In this document: positions 1 through 8,779 of the stretch, piece after piece
Position numbering within the stretch: the stretch's first letter is position 1
Layout: each line of letters starts with the position of its first letter
DNA from: Leptolyngbyaceae cyanobacterium T60_A2020_046
Lineage (GTDB): Bacteria > Cyanobacteriota > Cyanobacteriia > Phormidesmidales > Phormidesmidaceae
Length of the DNA stretch: 36,634 bases
NCBI GenBank assembly: GCA_015272155.1
Contig: JACYME010000052.1
Span: 1-36,634 of the forward strand
Direction: 5' to 3'
Position numbers and translations under genes: made by a program
The notes under the pieces: model-generated
The model's database searches: none
The model's input: the letters and a program-made list of their open reading frames with translations, nothing else
What the model was told of the DNA's origin: nothing

Positions 1-5
1 TGGCT

Positions 6-653
6 ATGATGTCATTCAAAAGCTCTCCCCTCTCTCCCGTCAATACGATGAGCGCCGTCAACATTCCGCCGCCCCTCCTTGGGCTCACGCCAGATGCCCT
101 GAAACGCTGGACGGTGCAGGACTATCACCGCATGGCTGACCTAGGGCTTCTCGATCCCCAAGAGCGGACGGAACTGTTAGGCGGACAAATCACCCTCATG
201 GCTGCGAAAGGGACTGCCCATGTCACCGCCTTGCGCCTTTTGGCGACCCTGCTGGATAACAGACTGGCGGATCAACCCGTTTTTGTCGCTACCCAAGACC
301 CGATTCAACTGGATGATTTTTCCGAGCCAGAACCCGATTTGGTGATTATCCAAGGCACCGTCTTGGACTATGCCCAGCAGCATCCCCGCCCTGAAGTAGT
401 GGCGCTAGTGGTCGAGGTCGCAGATTCGACTCTAAAACAGGATCGTGACCTCAAGGATAAACTCTATGCCCAAGCTGGCATCCAGGATTATTGGGTCTTG
501 GATGTAAATAACCGCCAACTCCACGTTTTTCGCGACCCGACGGCGACGGGCTATGGCCGCCATCTGATTCTCTCGGAGCCCAATCAGGTCACACCGCTGG
601 TGTTTCCGCACCTCACCTTGGATTTGACGGCGATGCTGCCGCCTATCAATTAA
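6..653 (+). CDS. Uma2 family (DUF820) putative endonuclease
   Basis: The 215-residue product looks like the Uma2/DUF820 family, a PD-(D/E)XK nuclease fold that is greatly expanded in cyanobacteria and mostly of unknown target. Visible family features are an N-terminal helix with YHRMADLGLL and ERTELLGGQI, an acidic strand EPEPDLVII, a VVEVADST strand, and a Lys-rich helix before LYAQAGIQDYWVLDV. These supply the Asp, Glu and Lys expected of the active site. The start is uncertain: ATG codons lie at 6, 9 and 48, and the window edge hides any upstream ribosome-binding site. The ATG at 48 gives a product nearer the usual length. It is convergent with the next gene. The family call is firm; the biological role is not known. 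Confidence 0.85.
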   Translation: MMSFKSSPLSPVNTMSAVNIPPPLLGLTPDALKRWTVQDYHRMADLGLLDPQERTELLGGQITLMAAKGTAHVTALRLLATLLDNRLADQPVFVATQDPIQLDDFSEPEPDLVIIQGTVLDYAQQHPRPEVVALVVEVADSTLKQDRDLKDKLYAQAGIQDYWVLDVNNRQLHVFRDPTATGYGRHLILSEPNQVTPLVFPHLTLDLTAMLPPIN

Positions 654-736
654 GCCGAGAGCTACCGCCGTGTAAAGTTTTAGGAGTCCTTACGCGCGAT
701 CGCGCCATGCGTTTGCGCTCCCTCAAATGTTTTGCG

Positions 737-1411
737 CTACAGGAGGCGTTGTCCGGAGGGGGTGATGCCATAGTGGGGGGCGAATTCGCGGGGAGGCTGG
801 GTAATATCGCGACCCAACAAGCGGGTTGAGAGACGGGCAAGGCGATCGCTGGCGCGAAAATCGCGCTGGAGCAGACCGTAGTCGTATAAATCGACGAACT
901 GCTTGGCAACGCGATCGAAGACCTGTTCGCGGCGGCAACCCTCCAGTTGAAACCCAAGGCGCGTCATCCCCGTTTGTGGGGTAAAGGGGTTGTAGCCGTA
1001 GGTGTCGGCATAGAGCTTATTGAGATTGTAGTAGTTAAACACCACATCAAGTATGAGCAACGTGGCCTCAATGCCACAGCCTGCATAGCGTCGATCTAAG
1101 TCAAACAAGCCGATTAATAGCTCTGCACGGCGGTGGAGTGAGTTGACATCGGCGAGCGCACACAGGCCGATCGCGCCATGACGGTGATGGACAACCAGCC
1201 ATTCTAAATAGCGACGGTTTTGCGGCGGAACCTGTTGACGTTGCCGCCATCGATGGGCAATCTCCTCAGCACTGGTCGGCGTGTCATTGAGGCGAAAAAG
1301 CCGCATAAACTCCCGGCGCGAATATCCCCGGTCGTAGATGACGGGCGCATCGGCAAGCTGCGTCGCGCGAATGTGCAGGGTTCGTCCTTGACAAGGCAAT
1401 TCTGGGGTCAT
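737..1411 (-). CDS. GNAT family N-acetyltransferase (RimJ/RimL-like)
   Basis: This is a probable acetyl-CoA dependent N-acetyltransferase of about 224 residues. The first strand (LHIRATQLADAPVIYDRGYSR), a central strand (LEWLVVHHRHGAIGLCALADV), the LLIGLFDLDRRYAGCGIEATLLI segment that corresponds to the acetyl-CoA binding loop, and the late TRLGFQLEGCRREQVF segment are all typical of the RimJ/RimL branch. The acetyl-CoA loop (DRRYAGCGIEA) is a loose version of the usual R/QxxGxG/A. The open frame extends upstream to 1534, but that extension has no homology-like content, so the ATG at 1411 just ahead of the first GNAT strand is chosen. The substrate cannot be told from sequence. Confidence 0.8.
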   Translation of the reverse strand: MTPELPCQGRTLHIRATQLADAPVIYDRGYSRREFMRLFRLNDTPTSAEEIAHRWRQRQQVPPQNRRYLEWLVVHHRHGAIGLCALADVNSLHRRAELLIGLFDLDRRYAGCGIEATLLILDVVFNYYNLNKLYADTYGYNPFTPQTGMTRLGFQLEGCRREQVFDRVAKQFVDLYDYGLLQRDFRASDRLARLSTRLLGRDITQPPREFAPHYGITPSGQRLL

Positions 1412-1739
1412 GGCTCGCAAAAAAACGGGCGGTTTTTTGGGGGCCGACAGCGCCTGAGAGGGGATTTCTGAGAGAACTGTGGGCGCGATCGCGAATTGAT
1501 GATACCAATTCTTTGAAATCCCATAAAATCGCACAATCGCTTGAGAATTCCCCCAATCCCCTCCAACATGTTTGAACGGCTACCTTTCGCGGCCTCATAC
1601 CCAGTGGAAAACGGTGTCAAAATACCCACTCTCGGCGATCGCGAAGGAATGGGATGCCAGAGTTACGGCTCAAGATCGCCTCCGTCAAACGGGTGGGGAG
1701 ACTGCCGTCACAAAATCGGAGCTAGGGCTATCCCAGCTC
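1412..1739. other. Intergenic space between dnaA and the GNAT gene
   Basis: About 328 bp lie between the end of dnaA and the chosen start of the GNAT gene. The part next to dnaA holds the hairpin annotated separately. Short frames here on both strands have no recognisable content and overlap the N-terminal extension of the GNAT frame. It should carry the GNAT promoter, but no convincing -35/-10 pair was found. Confidence 0.5.
1707..1739 (-). terminator. Probable Rho-independent terminator of dnaA
   Basis: Read on the minus strand, the base right after the dnaA TAA begins the hairpin GAGCT-GGG-ATAG-CCC-(T)-AGCTC: eight paired bases with one bulge, at 1719-1739. It is followed by CGATTTTGTG, a short T-rich stretch. 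Position and form fit an intrinsic terminator, though the T tract is short. Confidence 0.6.
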
Positions 1740-3119
1740 TTAGCGCTGCCCAGATAGATTGATCTTGTCGCTCACGCGGCGGACGGTTTGGGCAAGATCC
1801 AGATCTTGCTTGATGAGTTTGGCGATTTTGTCGCAGCTATACATAACCGTCGTGTGATCTTTGCCGCCAAACTCTTCCCCAATTTTCGGCAGACTCAGAT
1901 CCGTATGTTGCCGCATCAGGTACATGCCAACCTGCCGCGCCAGGCTAATCTCGCGACGGCGGGAGTTGCCCTTGAGGTCATCGATCGCAACCCCAAAGGC
2001 TTCGGCAATCGTCTCAATCACGGCCTTGGGCGACACATCTGCCTTTTCGACTGGCGTATTGAGCACGGGCATCAGATTCTCGACGGTCATGGGCAGACCA
2101 GAAATCGAGGTGTAGGCGATCGCGCGAATTAGCGCCCCTTCCAGTTCTCGAATGTTAGACGTGTAGGTCGATGCAATGTACTCAATCACATCCCGAGGTA
2201 GGCGTACATTTTCATACTCCGCCTTTTTCTGCAAAATCGCCATCCGAGTTTCAAAGTCTGGCGGTTGAATATCGGCAATCAACCCCATCGAAAAGCGTGA
2301 GCAAAGCCGTTCTTGCAGGCGAGGAATTTGGTTAGGCGGGCGATCGGATGCCAAAACGATCTGCTTCCCCGCCTCATGCAGCGTATTAAAAGTATGGAAA
2401 AACTCCTCCTGGGTGTATTCCTTCCCTTCAATAAATTGGATATCATCCACCAGCAGCACATCCACCGCCCGGTAATGCTCCCGGAAGCGCTGCATACTGT
2501 CCTTACGAATCGCCGTGATCAGGTCATTCGTAAACTGCTCGGTAGACACGTAGGACACCCGCGCATCGGTACTAATCTCAAGGCGATAGTGCCCGATCGC
2601 CTGCATCAAGTGAGTCTTGCCCAACCCCACGCCGCCACATAAAAACAGCGGGTTAAACTCACGTCCGGGGGACTCCGCCACCGCCAACGCAGCAGCGTGG
2701 GCCATACGATTGTTGGCCCCTACCACAAAACGAGAAAAGACCGCTTTGGGGTTGAGGCCCGCAACACGACCATTAGGCGTGGGCAGCGGCTCGGGCACTT
2801 TGGATGGGGCGGGCATGGCCGGCCAGACCATCTCGGCAGTGGCGGTGGCCGGGGCGCTGCCGCCGTTGCCCATATCGACGGTTACCTCAATGTCAATTGG
2901 GCGACCCAGAACATCGGTGGCGACGCTGGCAATGGTGCCAAGGTAGTGCTTTTGTAGCCAATTGCGCGCAAAGGGGTTGGGAGTCGTGATGACCAAGGCT
3001 GTGTCTGACAAGTCTTGGGCGCGGGCAGGCTTAATCCAAGTTTCGAAGGTGGGACGGCTAAGCTGAGTTTGTAGCCGCTCAAGCACCTGGTTCCAGACTC
3101 CATCTAATGCCTTTTCCAC
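1740..3119 (-). CDS. dnaA: Chromosomal replication initiator protein DnaA
   Basis: DnaA opens the replication origin by ATP-dependent oligomerisation on DnaA boxes and helps load DnaB. The 459-residue product has every domain: domain I at about 1-80 ([21 protein letters not shown]), a short Ala/Pro-rich linker at about 85-120, AAA+ domain III with Walker A GGVGLGKT at 162-169 and Walker B LLVDDIQF at 222-229, and domain IV with the DNA-box recognition motif [10 protein letters not shown] at 419-428. Length is normal for cyanobacteria. The start is GTG at 3119, supported by GGGGAGG six bases upstream. A hairpin terminator follows the stop, so the gene looks monocistronic. No cluster of DnaA boxes is visible nearby. 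Confidence 0.98.
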   Translation of the reverse strand: MEKALDGVWNQVLERLQTQLSRPTFETWIKPARAQDLSDTALVITTPNPFARNWLQKHYLGTIASVATDVLGRPIDIEVTVDMGNGGSAPATATAEMVWPAMPAPSKVPEPLPTPNGRVAGLNPKAVFSRFVVGANNRMAHAAALAVAESPGREFNPLFLCGGVGLGKTHLMQAIGHYRLEISTDARVSYVSTEQFTNDLITAIRKDSMQRFREHYRAVDVLLVDDIQFIEGKEYTQEEFFHTFNTLHEAGKQIVLASDRPPNQIPRLQERLCSRFSMGLIADIQPPDFETRMAILQKKAEYENVRLPRDVIEYIASTYTSNIRELEGALIRAIAYTSISGLPMTVENLMPVLNTPVEKADVSPKAVIETIAEAFGVAIDDLKGNSRRREISLARQVGMYLMRQHTDLSLPKIGEEFGGKDHTTVMYSCDKIAKLIKQDLDLAQTVRRVSDKINLSGQR

Positions 3120-3125
3120 TGCTCG

Positions 3126-3132
3126 CCTCCCC
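3126..3132 (-). promoter_or_regulatory. Ribosome-binding site fixing the GTG start of dnaA
   Basis: The minus strand reads GGGGAGG followed by CGAGCA and then GTG. This strong Shine-Dalgarno match with a six-base spacer decides for the GTG at 3119; no in-frame ATG lies nearby. Confidence 0.7.
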
Positions 3133-3935
3133 AGTTGCTATGCCGTCTCTTGCCAATGGACGAGCGGTTTACCCGTGGGCCGAGCCGACAATTTGGGCTC
3201 GGCGGGGTCAGCCCGCATCAGCGTGGTGATCTAGCATACGTCTTTCTTTCCCGTGCCGATCAACCGCCGTCGATCTCGCCACCGCCTTGGACTTACTAGC
3301 GTACTCGATCTATCAAACAAAGGCCGGCCGGAAAGAAAATCTGTATGTAGCGTTAAGACTGGGGCAAAACCACCACCACTATGATCCAGCGTGTTTTTTC
3401 TGTGGCTTAGGGCACAATTCTGAACCTTTTTGGGCGATCGCGTGCCAGCCAGATTTCCCGTTCGCTATGCTGGAAGTGGAGTTTCTGATTGCGGATCTCG
3501 CCAGGTGGGCCAGCAGCCCATGCATTGCGCGGATGTAGGGTTCACTCTGCGCGGGTGGTATCGCAGTTTTTGCGTCAAGAGTACCCCACATTCTTAAAAT
3601 TTTGATGAGTGTGAAACCGTTGTAAAAGATGGGGCACAAACGTCTGGGGTGATGCCCCAGCGCGATCGTAACTGCGGTGAAGTGTTGTGAAACCTCCTCA
3701 ACGCGATCGCTGTCCTAGGGAGGTGTCCTTCAATCCTGGTTCCATTGCCCAAGCTTGGCCCCGTGCGTGGGGGAATCACAGGCTCCCCTCCAATGGAGAC
3801 AAAACCGTAGGCGAACTTGTCGGCTTTCAATTGCCCCAAGAAATTGGCGCAAGCAGCATTTTGACAGGTGTTGAACGGTCAGACTTTTCTGGATAGAACC
3901 CCAGAGACTCCCCCTATCCTGATTGATGATTGCCT
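3133..3935. other. Long divergent space between dnaA and the serine protease gene
   Basis: About 830 bp separate the dnaA start from the protease start. Small frames in it (for example 3287-3538 on the plus strand) resemble no known protein and look like chance. The stretch at about 3585-3630 is AT-richer than its surroundings. I looked for DnaA boxes (TTATCCACA or the TTTTCCACA form) and found no cluster; the nearest is TTTTCCACT at 3112-3120, which overlaps the dnaA start itself. Both divergent promoters should lie here but cannot be placed by eye. Confidence 0.5.
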
Positions 3936-3941
3936 AAGGAG
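3936..3941 (+). promoter_or_regulatory. Ribosome-binding site deciding the protease start
   Basis: AAGGAG lies ten bases before the ATG at 3952. It favours that ATG over the longer frame opening at 3868, whose extra 28 residues have no signal-like content. Confidence 0.65.
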
Positions 3942-3951
3942 TACCACCACA

Positions 3952-5199
3952 ATGACTTCTCCAGAGCGTAAGCTGCGTCCATTCCGACATTTGCCCCGGT
4001 GGCGGCAAATGCTCGCCTACGGCACCTTGACCCTTGTGGGCACGGGGGCGTTGGTCTTGCTGAATCGCACCATCCCCTCCCAAGCCACGCTGCTGGATTT
4101 GATTGATCCCGAACCTGCCCCGCTTTTGGTAGCCCAGGAATCTGGCTCCCCTGCCACCGTGGCGCAATTGCCACCTCGCGACAGCAACTTCATCGCGGCG
4201 GCGGTGGATCGCGTAGGGCCAGCGGTAGTGCGGATCGATGCGTCTCGCACCGTGGTGCAGCGGGTGCCGAGCGCGTTCAATGACCCGTTTTTCCGTGAAT
4301 TTTTTGGGGATATGGGCATTCCGACTGAGCCCCAAGCTCGGGTTGAGCGCGGGACGGGATCTGGATTCATCATTGATGCGTCGGGCACGATTGTGACCAA
4401 CGCCCATGTCATTGAAGGAGCGGATCAGGTCGTGGTGACCCTGCGCGATGGGCGCGAGTTTCCGGGTCGGGTGGTGGGGGAAGATCCCCTCACGGATGTG
4501 GCGGTGATTCAGGTGGAGGCCAGCAACCTGCCGACGGTGCCCTTGGGAGATTCGGATACCTTGCGCCCTGGGGAATGGGCGATCGCGATCGGCAATCCCC
4601 TCGGCCTCGACAACACGGTAACGGCAGGCATCATCAGCGCCACGGGGCGATCCAGTTCTCAAATTCGCGTGCCCGATAAGCGCGTTAGCTTTATTCAAAC
4701 CGATGCAGCAATTAACCCCGGCAACTCCGGGGGGCCGCTGCTCAACGAACGCGGCGAGGTCATCGGCGTCAACACGGCCATTATCGGCGGTGCCCAGGGG
4801 CTTGGGTTCGCGATCCCCATCAATACCGCACAGCGGATCGCCAATGAACTGATTGTCAATGGCAAGGTCGAGCATCCCTACCTCGGCATTCAAATGCGGA
4901 CGCTGACCCCCGCTGTGCGTGAGGGGGTGAATCGGGAGTTGGGGGGTCAGGTTCAGGTGCGAGTAGATCGGGGTGTCATTGTGTTGGGAATCCAGCGGAA
5001 CTCCCCTGCAGCCCAGGCCGACCTGCGCCCCGGCGATGTGATTGTTGAGTTGGACGGGCGCACGGTGACGGATGCCGAAACGGTGCAGCAAATTGTGCAG
5101 GAAGCGACGATCGGTGAACCGATGGCCCTACGGCTGAACCGTAATGGGGATGAGGTCAGTGTGTCGATTCGCCCAGCGGCGATGCCGCTACCGCGATAG
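3952..5199 (+). CDS. HhoA/HtrA (DegP/DegQ-type) serine protease with one PDZ domain
   Basis: This is a periplasmic or thylakoid-lumen quality-control protease of the trypsin-like S1C family. The 415-residue product starts with a basic stretch and one hydrophobic segment (MLAYGTLTLVGTGALVLL), an uncleaved anchor or signal peptide. The protease domain follows with catalytic His152 (TNAHVIEG), Asp182 (DPLTDVAVI) and Ser259 (NPGNSGGPL). A single C-terminal PDZ domain spans about 320-410 and includes GVIVLGIQRNSPAAQADLRPGDVI. One PDZ matches the three cyanobacterial paralogues HhoA, HhoB and HtrA; which one this is cannot be decided by eye. The start at 3952 is supported by AAGGAG upstream. It is probably transcribed alone; peptide deformylase begins 160 bp downstream. 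Confidence 0.93.
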   Translation: MTSPERKLRPFRHLPRWRQMLAYGTLTLVGTGALVLLNRTIPSQATLLDLIDPEPAPLLVAQESGSPATVAQLPPRDSNFIAAAVDRVGPAVVRIDASRTVVQRVPSAFNDPFFREFFGDMGIPTEPQARVERGTGSGFIIDASGTIVTNAHVIEGADQVVVTLRDGREFPGRVVGEDPLTDVAVIQVEASNLPTVPLGDSDTLRPGEWAIAIGNPLGLDNTVTAGIISATGRSSSQIRVPDKRVSFIQTDAAINPGNSGGPLLNERGEVIGVNTAIIGGAQGLGFAIPINTAQRIANELIVNGKVEHPYLGIQMRTLTPAVREGVNRELGGQVQVRVDRGVIVLGIQRNSPAAQADLRPGDVIVELDGRTVTDAETVQQIVQEATIGEPMALRLNRNGDEVSVSIRPAAMPLPR

Positions 5200-5359
5200 G
5201 ACGTGGCGATCGCGACAACAGCGGCAACATGGGTGCAGCAAAGGCTGCCTGCGGGGACAGGGTATTGGTGGAGCGGTGTAAACCCAGGGGTGGATGGGCG
5301 ATCGCGCTTAACTTCCTCCACAATAAAGGGCAGTCGCCCACCCACAGAAAAAACTGCTG

Positions 5360-5899
5360 ATGACTGCCCAACTGCGCACAGTTCGACAACTCGGGGATCC
5401 GATTTTGCGACGGGTTGCCCAGCCCGTTGATGGCATCGACGATCGCCTACTCACCCTCATTGATGACCTGATCTGGACAGCGGAAAAAACCAACGGGGTG
5501 GGCATTGCTGCGCCCCAGGTGGGCGTGTCTCAGCGAGTGGTGATTGTGGCATCGCGCCCGAATCTGCGATATCCCCATGCGCCGCTGATGGAGCCCACCG
5601 CCCTGATTAACCCGGAAATTGTGGCCCGCGGCGATCGCCGGTCTGAGGGATGGGAAGGCTGCCTCAGCGTGCCCGACCAGCGCGGCCCCGTTTGGCGACA
5701 CGACGAGGTTGAGGTGTGCTATCTGACCCCGGCGGGCGAAATTCGGCAGGCGGTGTTCACGGGGTTTGTGGCCCGCGTCCTTCAGCATGAGTATGACCAT
5801 TTGGAGGGGGTGGTCTTTGTCGATCGGGTGACCGATCCCCAGCGTCTCCTCAGCGAAGCAGACTACTTTGCGCAGCTTACACCCGCCCCCGCCAAGTGA
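5360..5899 (+). CDS. def: Peptide deformylase
   Basis: The enzyme removes the N-formyl group from the initiator methionine of nascent proteins and is metal dependent (usually Fe2+). All three family motifs are present in the 179-residue product: GVGIAAPQ at 46-53, EGCLSVP with the metal ligand Cys101, and QHEYDHLEG with ligands His143 and His147 and catalytic Glu144. Length is typical. The start ATG at 5360 gives the usual N-terminus leading to LGDPILRRVA. Its last 23 bp overlap the end of the convergent gene downstream, so the two mRNAs are complementary at their 3' ends. Confidence 0.96.
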   Translation: MTAQLRTVRQLGDPILRRVAQPVDGIDDRLLTLIDDLIWTAEKTNGVGIAAPQVGVSQRVVIVASRPNLRYPHAPLMEPTALINPEIVARGDRRSEGWEGCLSVPDQRGPVWRHDEVEVCYLTPAGEIRQAVFTGFVARVLQHEYDHLEGVVFVDRVTDPQRLLSEADYFAQLTPAPAK

Positions 5900-7256
5900 G
5901 GGTTTGGGTGGCGGAGTTGGAGCCGAGCGATCGCAGAATTTTCAACTCCACTTCGACAAGGGTGCCCTGACGGAACGCATCGCCGTCGATGGGCAATCGC
6001 CCGAGGGCAAGCTCAAAGCGGTTGTTGTCGCGGGTGACGAGGTTGTTGGGAACCGCGCCGTCAAAGCGGGTGGAATAGCGCACTCGGTGATTGTCGCGCG
6101 GGTCGCCCAATGCGGTGCGATAGGTGAGCTGAAACTGGGTATTGAGATAGTCTGACTCGCCCGCGAGGTCTACCACCGCCATTGTGAAGCTTCTGCCGCT
6201 GCCGCTGCGCTGCCCCCAGTTAAGGCGGGTGGCATCGGCGGCGCGCACAATGTTGGTGATGGTGTACGTGGTTAGCGTATCGGTGCGATCGCGACGCCCC
6301 GCCACCCACATCCGCTCAGGAAAGCGAAACTGCACCTCGCCCGCATCATTGATGGCTACCGTAGGCGACAGGCTCAAAAAGGCTGTGGGCGATCGCTCCG
6401 CTTCCCACAGGATCTGGGCTTCGGCCTCGACTCGTCCGATATAAACCTGGTAGCGGTTGTTGACCACAGACCCTGGAGCCAAGAGCGATCGCGCCCCGGT
6501 GCGGTCTTCCCACAAATTCTTCGAGAGGCGTACAGGCTGCTGTAGTAGAGAATCGAGGGCAAGGGTCTGGGTCGGAGCCTCCGCCAGTAATGCCTCGCTT
6601 TGGTTAACCAGCCGCAGGGTGCCCGGCTGCCCGGTTTGGCCATCGCTGCCATTGCGGCCAGAGTAGCCATCGCGACCATCGCGACAGACAAATCGCTCCT
6701 TGGTGCAGTTGCCATTGTTGCAGGTTTCCACCTGCCAGCTAGTGTAGCGGCAGCGACAGCCTTCGCCCCCCAGGCCACCGCGCCCGCCGCGCCCGCCGCG
6801 CCCACCCGCTGCATTCACCAACAGTTGGCGCAGGTCAGCGGCATTGGTGTAGTAGAGCGTTACGTCGCCGCCATTGCCGCCATTGCCGCCATTGCCGCCA
6901 TTGCCGCCATTGCCGCCATTGCCACCATCGGGGGCTTGCAGGTCATAGCGCACGTCGCGCGGTTGATTGCTGCAATAGGCGCGATCGCCCCGTTCGCCAT
7001 CTTCGCCATCGCGGCCATCCCCACCGATCAGGTTCAGTTGTCGCGGCGTGCCATCCAGCCACAGGGTTTGGGCCGGGGCCGATTGTCCTGGGGTGCCCGT
7101 GCGCCCGTTGCGGCCTTGATTTCCGGCACTGCCAAAGGATCGGAAACTCTGGGCATAGGCGGCGAGGGGACAAACGACGCGGGGGGCGAGGGGAATGGCG
7201 GCACCCAACAGCGCGATCGCGGTGAGGGGAATCAGTTTGCGAGACCAGCGGTGCAT
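5877..7256 (-). CDS. Secreted Gly-rich (GGN-repeat, collagen-like) protein
   Basis: I do not recognise a characterised family. The 459-residue product begins with a clear signal peptide (basic MHRWSRK, hydrophobic core, AYA at 33-35 before Q36), so it is exported. Residues about 40-230 are rich in Gly, Asn and Arg. They include G-x-x stretches (GNQGRNGRTGTPGQ), a run of GGN triplets, a GRGGRGGRGG run, and a small Cys cluster (CRCRYTSWQVETCNNGNC) with another Cys at VCRDG. The remaining ~230 residues look like ordinary beta-rich globular sequence. The G-x-x runs recall collagen-like bacterial surface proteins, but the triplet is mostly GGN or GNG rather than GPP. The start at 7256 is chosen because the signal peptide begins there; the frame opens at 7340. 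Confidence 0.75.
   Translation of the reverse strand: MHRWSRKLIPLTAIALLGAAIPLAPRVVCPLAAYAQSFRSFGSAGNQGRNGRTGTPGQSAPAQTLWLDGTPRQLNLIGGDGRDGEDGERGDRAYCSNQPRDVRYDLQAPDGGNGGNGGNGGNGGNGGNGGDVTLYYTNAADLRQLLVNAAGGRGGRGGRGGLGGEGCRCRYTSWQVETCNNGNCTKERFVCRDGRDGYSGRNGSDGQTGQPGTLRLVNQSEALLAEAPTQTLALDSLLQQPVRLSKNLWEDRTGARSLLAPGSVVNNRYQVYIGRVEAEAQILWEAERSPTAFLSLSPTVAINDAGEVQFRFPERMWVAGRRDRTDTLTTYTITNIVRAADATRLNWGQRSGSGRSFTMAVVDLAGESDYLNTQFQLTYRTALGDPRDNHRVRYSTRFDGAVPNNLVTRDNNRFELALGRLPIDGDAFRQGTLVEVELKILRSLGSNSATQTLTWRGRV
6867..6929. repeat. Tandem 9-bp repeat (GCCGCCATT) coding for GGN triplets
   Basis: Six perfect head-to-tail copies of GCCGCCATT (6867-6920) are followed by a degenerate seventh (GCCACCATC). 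On the coding minus strand they give AAT-GGC-GGC, hence the Asn-Gly-Gly run. Such perfect arrays usually change copy number by slippage, so the protein may differ in length between strains. Confidence 0.9.
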
Positions 7257-7731
7257 AGAAAACTCTACCGAATGAGGATGACGACACATGACAACATCAG
7301 AAGCAACCTGTGATCGCCCGGGGCTGGGGCGATCGTGCATCCATCAGACCCAGAATGCCGATACCGCAGCGCGGTGAAAACGCCCAATTTATCCGGGCTG
7401 ATGATTGCGCCCCTGAACACGGGTGACGACACACGACCCAAGATCGTGCCAATGGTTACCCCACTGCGCCCGGATCGCGCCAAACGCTGAGGCGCATGAC
7501 CGCCCTGCGTTATCCCGGTGTTCTTGGGCCTATCTACATAGTCATCAATACGGACTGGCTGCGGGTGTTTACGGATTCGCCGTCGCTGTTTGCGCTAGAA
7601 ACTAGCCACAAACTCAGGCATTTCCCTGATTCTGTGGGGCATCCTGATCCGGTCGGTCGGACTGATCCGGTCGGTCGGCGTCGGTCGGGTGTTCGCGTTT
7701 TCATCGGGCGGATTCTACCCTTGGTACACCC
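7257..7731. other. Intergenic space upstream of the Gly-rich gene
   Basis: About 475 bp lie between the creatininase-family gene (ends 7732, minus) and the Gly-rich gene (starts 7256, minus). Small plus-strand frames here show no family resemblance. The only structure seen is the short direct repeat at 7644-7678. The promoter of the Gly-rich gene should be in this space. Confidence 0.45.
7644..7678. repeat. Two direct copies of a 17-bp unit
   Basis: CTGATCCGGTCGGTCGG occurs at 7644-7660 and again at 7662-7678, and CGTCGGTCGGG follows. The unit is itself built from GGTCGGTCGG. Similar GGTCGGTCGG strings are not seen elsewhere in the window. Confidence 0.8.
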
Positions 7732-8574
7732 TCAGCCTGGGGTGGAGATATCAGGGTTGGCCCAGGCTTGGGGTTGCTGAAATTGATAGACATCGCGAAT
7801 TAGACGCACCCAGCCCTCGGTCAAAGAGGCGAGTAAGCGATCGCCCTTCTCAACGGTGGCAACGGTGGCATCTCCCAAGACGCCGCTGCGGGTGAGGTCG
7901 CGGGTCACCCAAGCAAAGGGCAACGCCCCTTCCATGCTGAGCAGGCTGTCGGTTGGGAGGCCGTGGGGATATTCGCGCACCGCCCGATCCATGCGCACCT
8001 GATTCGGCAACAGCGAGAGCATCAGGCTCGTTTCGGCATCCCCGGCATGGATGCCGTATTCCAGTTCCTCGGGGTCAATCAAGGCTGCCGCCGCATTGGG
8101 CACCCGCCAGGTAAACAACGGAAAAACCGTCAGATCAGGGTAACGCTGGTGCAGATCTCGGGCGGCAATTTCAAACACCTGGGGCTGACCGCCGTGGGCA
8201 TTCATCCAGACCAGCTTGCGAAAGCCTGCTCGGTAAAGACTTTCGCTGGACTCGGTGAGAACCTGCCCCAAGGTCTGCGCCGAGAGCGTGATCGTTCCTG
8301 GAAAGTGCCAATGCTCGTTGGATTTGCCATAGTACAGTGGCGGCAGGGCATAGGCGGGCACCTCGGGCTCTAGTGCCTGGAGTGCCTTGCCCAAAACTCC
8401 CGTTGCGATCGCGGCATCTACCGCCAGCGGCAAATGGGGGCCGTGCTGCTCGATCGCGCCCGCGGGCTGAATTAACACCACGTTTTCTTTGTTGGGCATG
8501 GCCTCAACCTCAGGCCAGGTGAGGTAAGGGAAAAATCGCGCCGGGGGGATAAAGCCGTGCATCATCGGCAGCAT
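7732..8574 (-). CDS. Creatininase family (creatinine amidohydrolase-like) protein
   Basis: The product (280 residues) belongs to the creatininase family of metal-dependent amidohydrolases, which act on cyclic or linear amides. Metal-binding signatures are visible: AIEQHGPHLPLAVDA near residue 40, WMNAHGGQPQVF near 125, and GIHAGDAETSLML near 190. Family members include creatininase, the formamidopyrimidine deformylase of riboflavin/F420 synthesis and the mycofactocin protease MftE, so the substrate here is unknown. Three Met codons cluster at the N-terminus (residues 1, 4 and 5); the first is used. It is downstream of, and on the same strand as, the chelatase-like gene, but 205 bp away, which argues against tight coupling. 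Confidence 0.88.
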   Translation of the reverse strand: MLPMMHGFIPPARFFPYLTWPEVEAMPNKENVVLIQPAGAIEQHGPHLPLAVDAAIATGVLGKALQALEPEVPAYALPPLYYGKSNEHWHFPGTITLSAQTLGQVLTESSESLYRAGFRKLVWMNAHGGQPQVFEIAARDLHQRYPDLTVFPLFTWRVPNAAAALIDPEELEYGIHAGDAETSLMLSLLPNQVRMDRAVREYPHGLPTDSLLSMEGALPFAWVTRDLTRSGVLGDATVATVEKGDRLLASLTEGWVRLIRDVYQFQQPQAWANPDISTPG

Positions 8575-8779
8575 TGCACCACAAAGACCACCCTCTCAGG
8601 CTAGCCCAATTCTCGGCTCTCTTCCGGTGATCGCCCGTCACCATCCTGCCCCAGGTATGCAACCCCATCACGACCCGAAAAGTACCGCTCCTCCTGTGGC
8701 CGTTGTCAGGACGCGAAGGTGCTGCAAGATTTGAAAAAGCCCAATCCACGCCGCCTGTAGCCTATCCAGGAACCTGGTG

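Noticed and set aside
3287-3538. 83-residue frame in the dnaA/protease space
   Set aside because: It has no recognisable domain, and its codon use and Trp/His-rich composition look random.
5877-5899. Frameshift suspected where def and the Gly-rich gene overlap
   Set aside because: Both genes keep full-length family-like or well-formed ends; the overlap is a simple tail-to-tail arrangement.
6600-7313. Plus-strand frame of Ala-Ile repeats antisense to the Gly-rich gene
   Set aside because: It is the mirror of the tandem GCCGCCATT array and lacks signal or family features; the minus-strand frame has a signal peptide.
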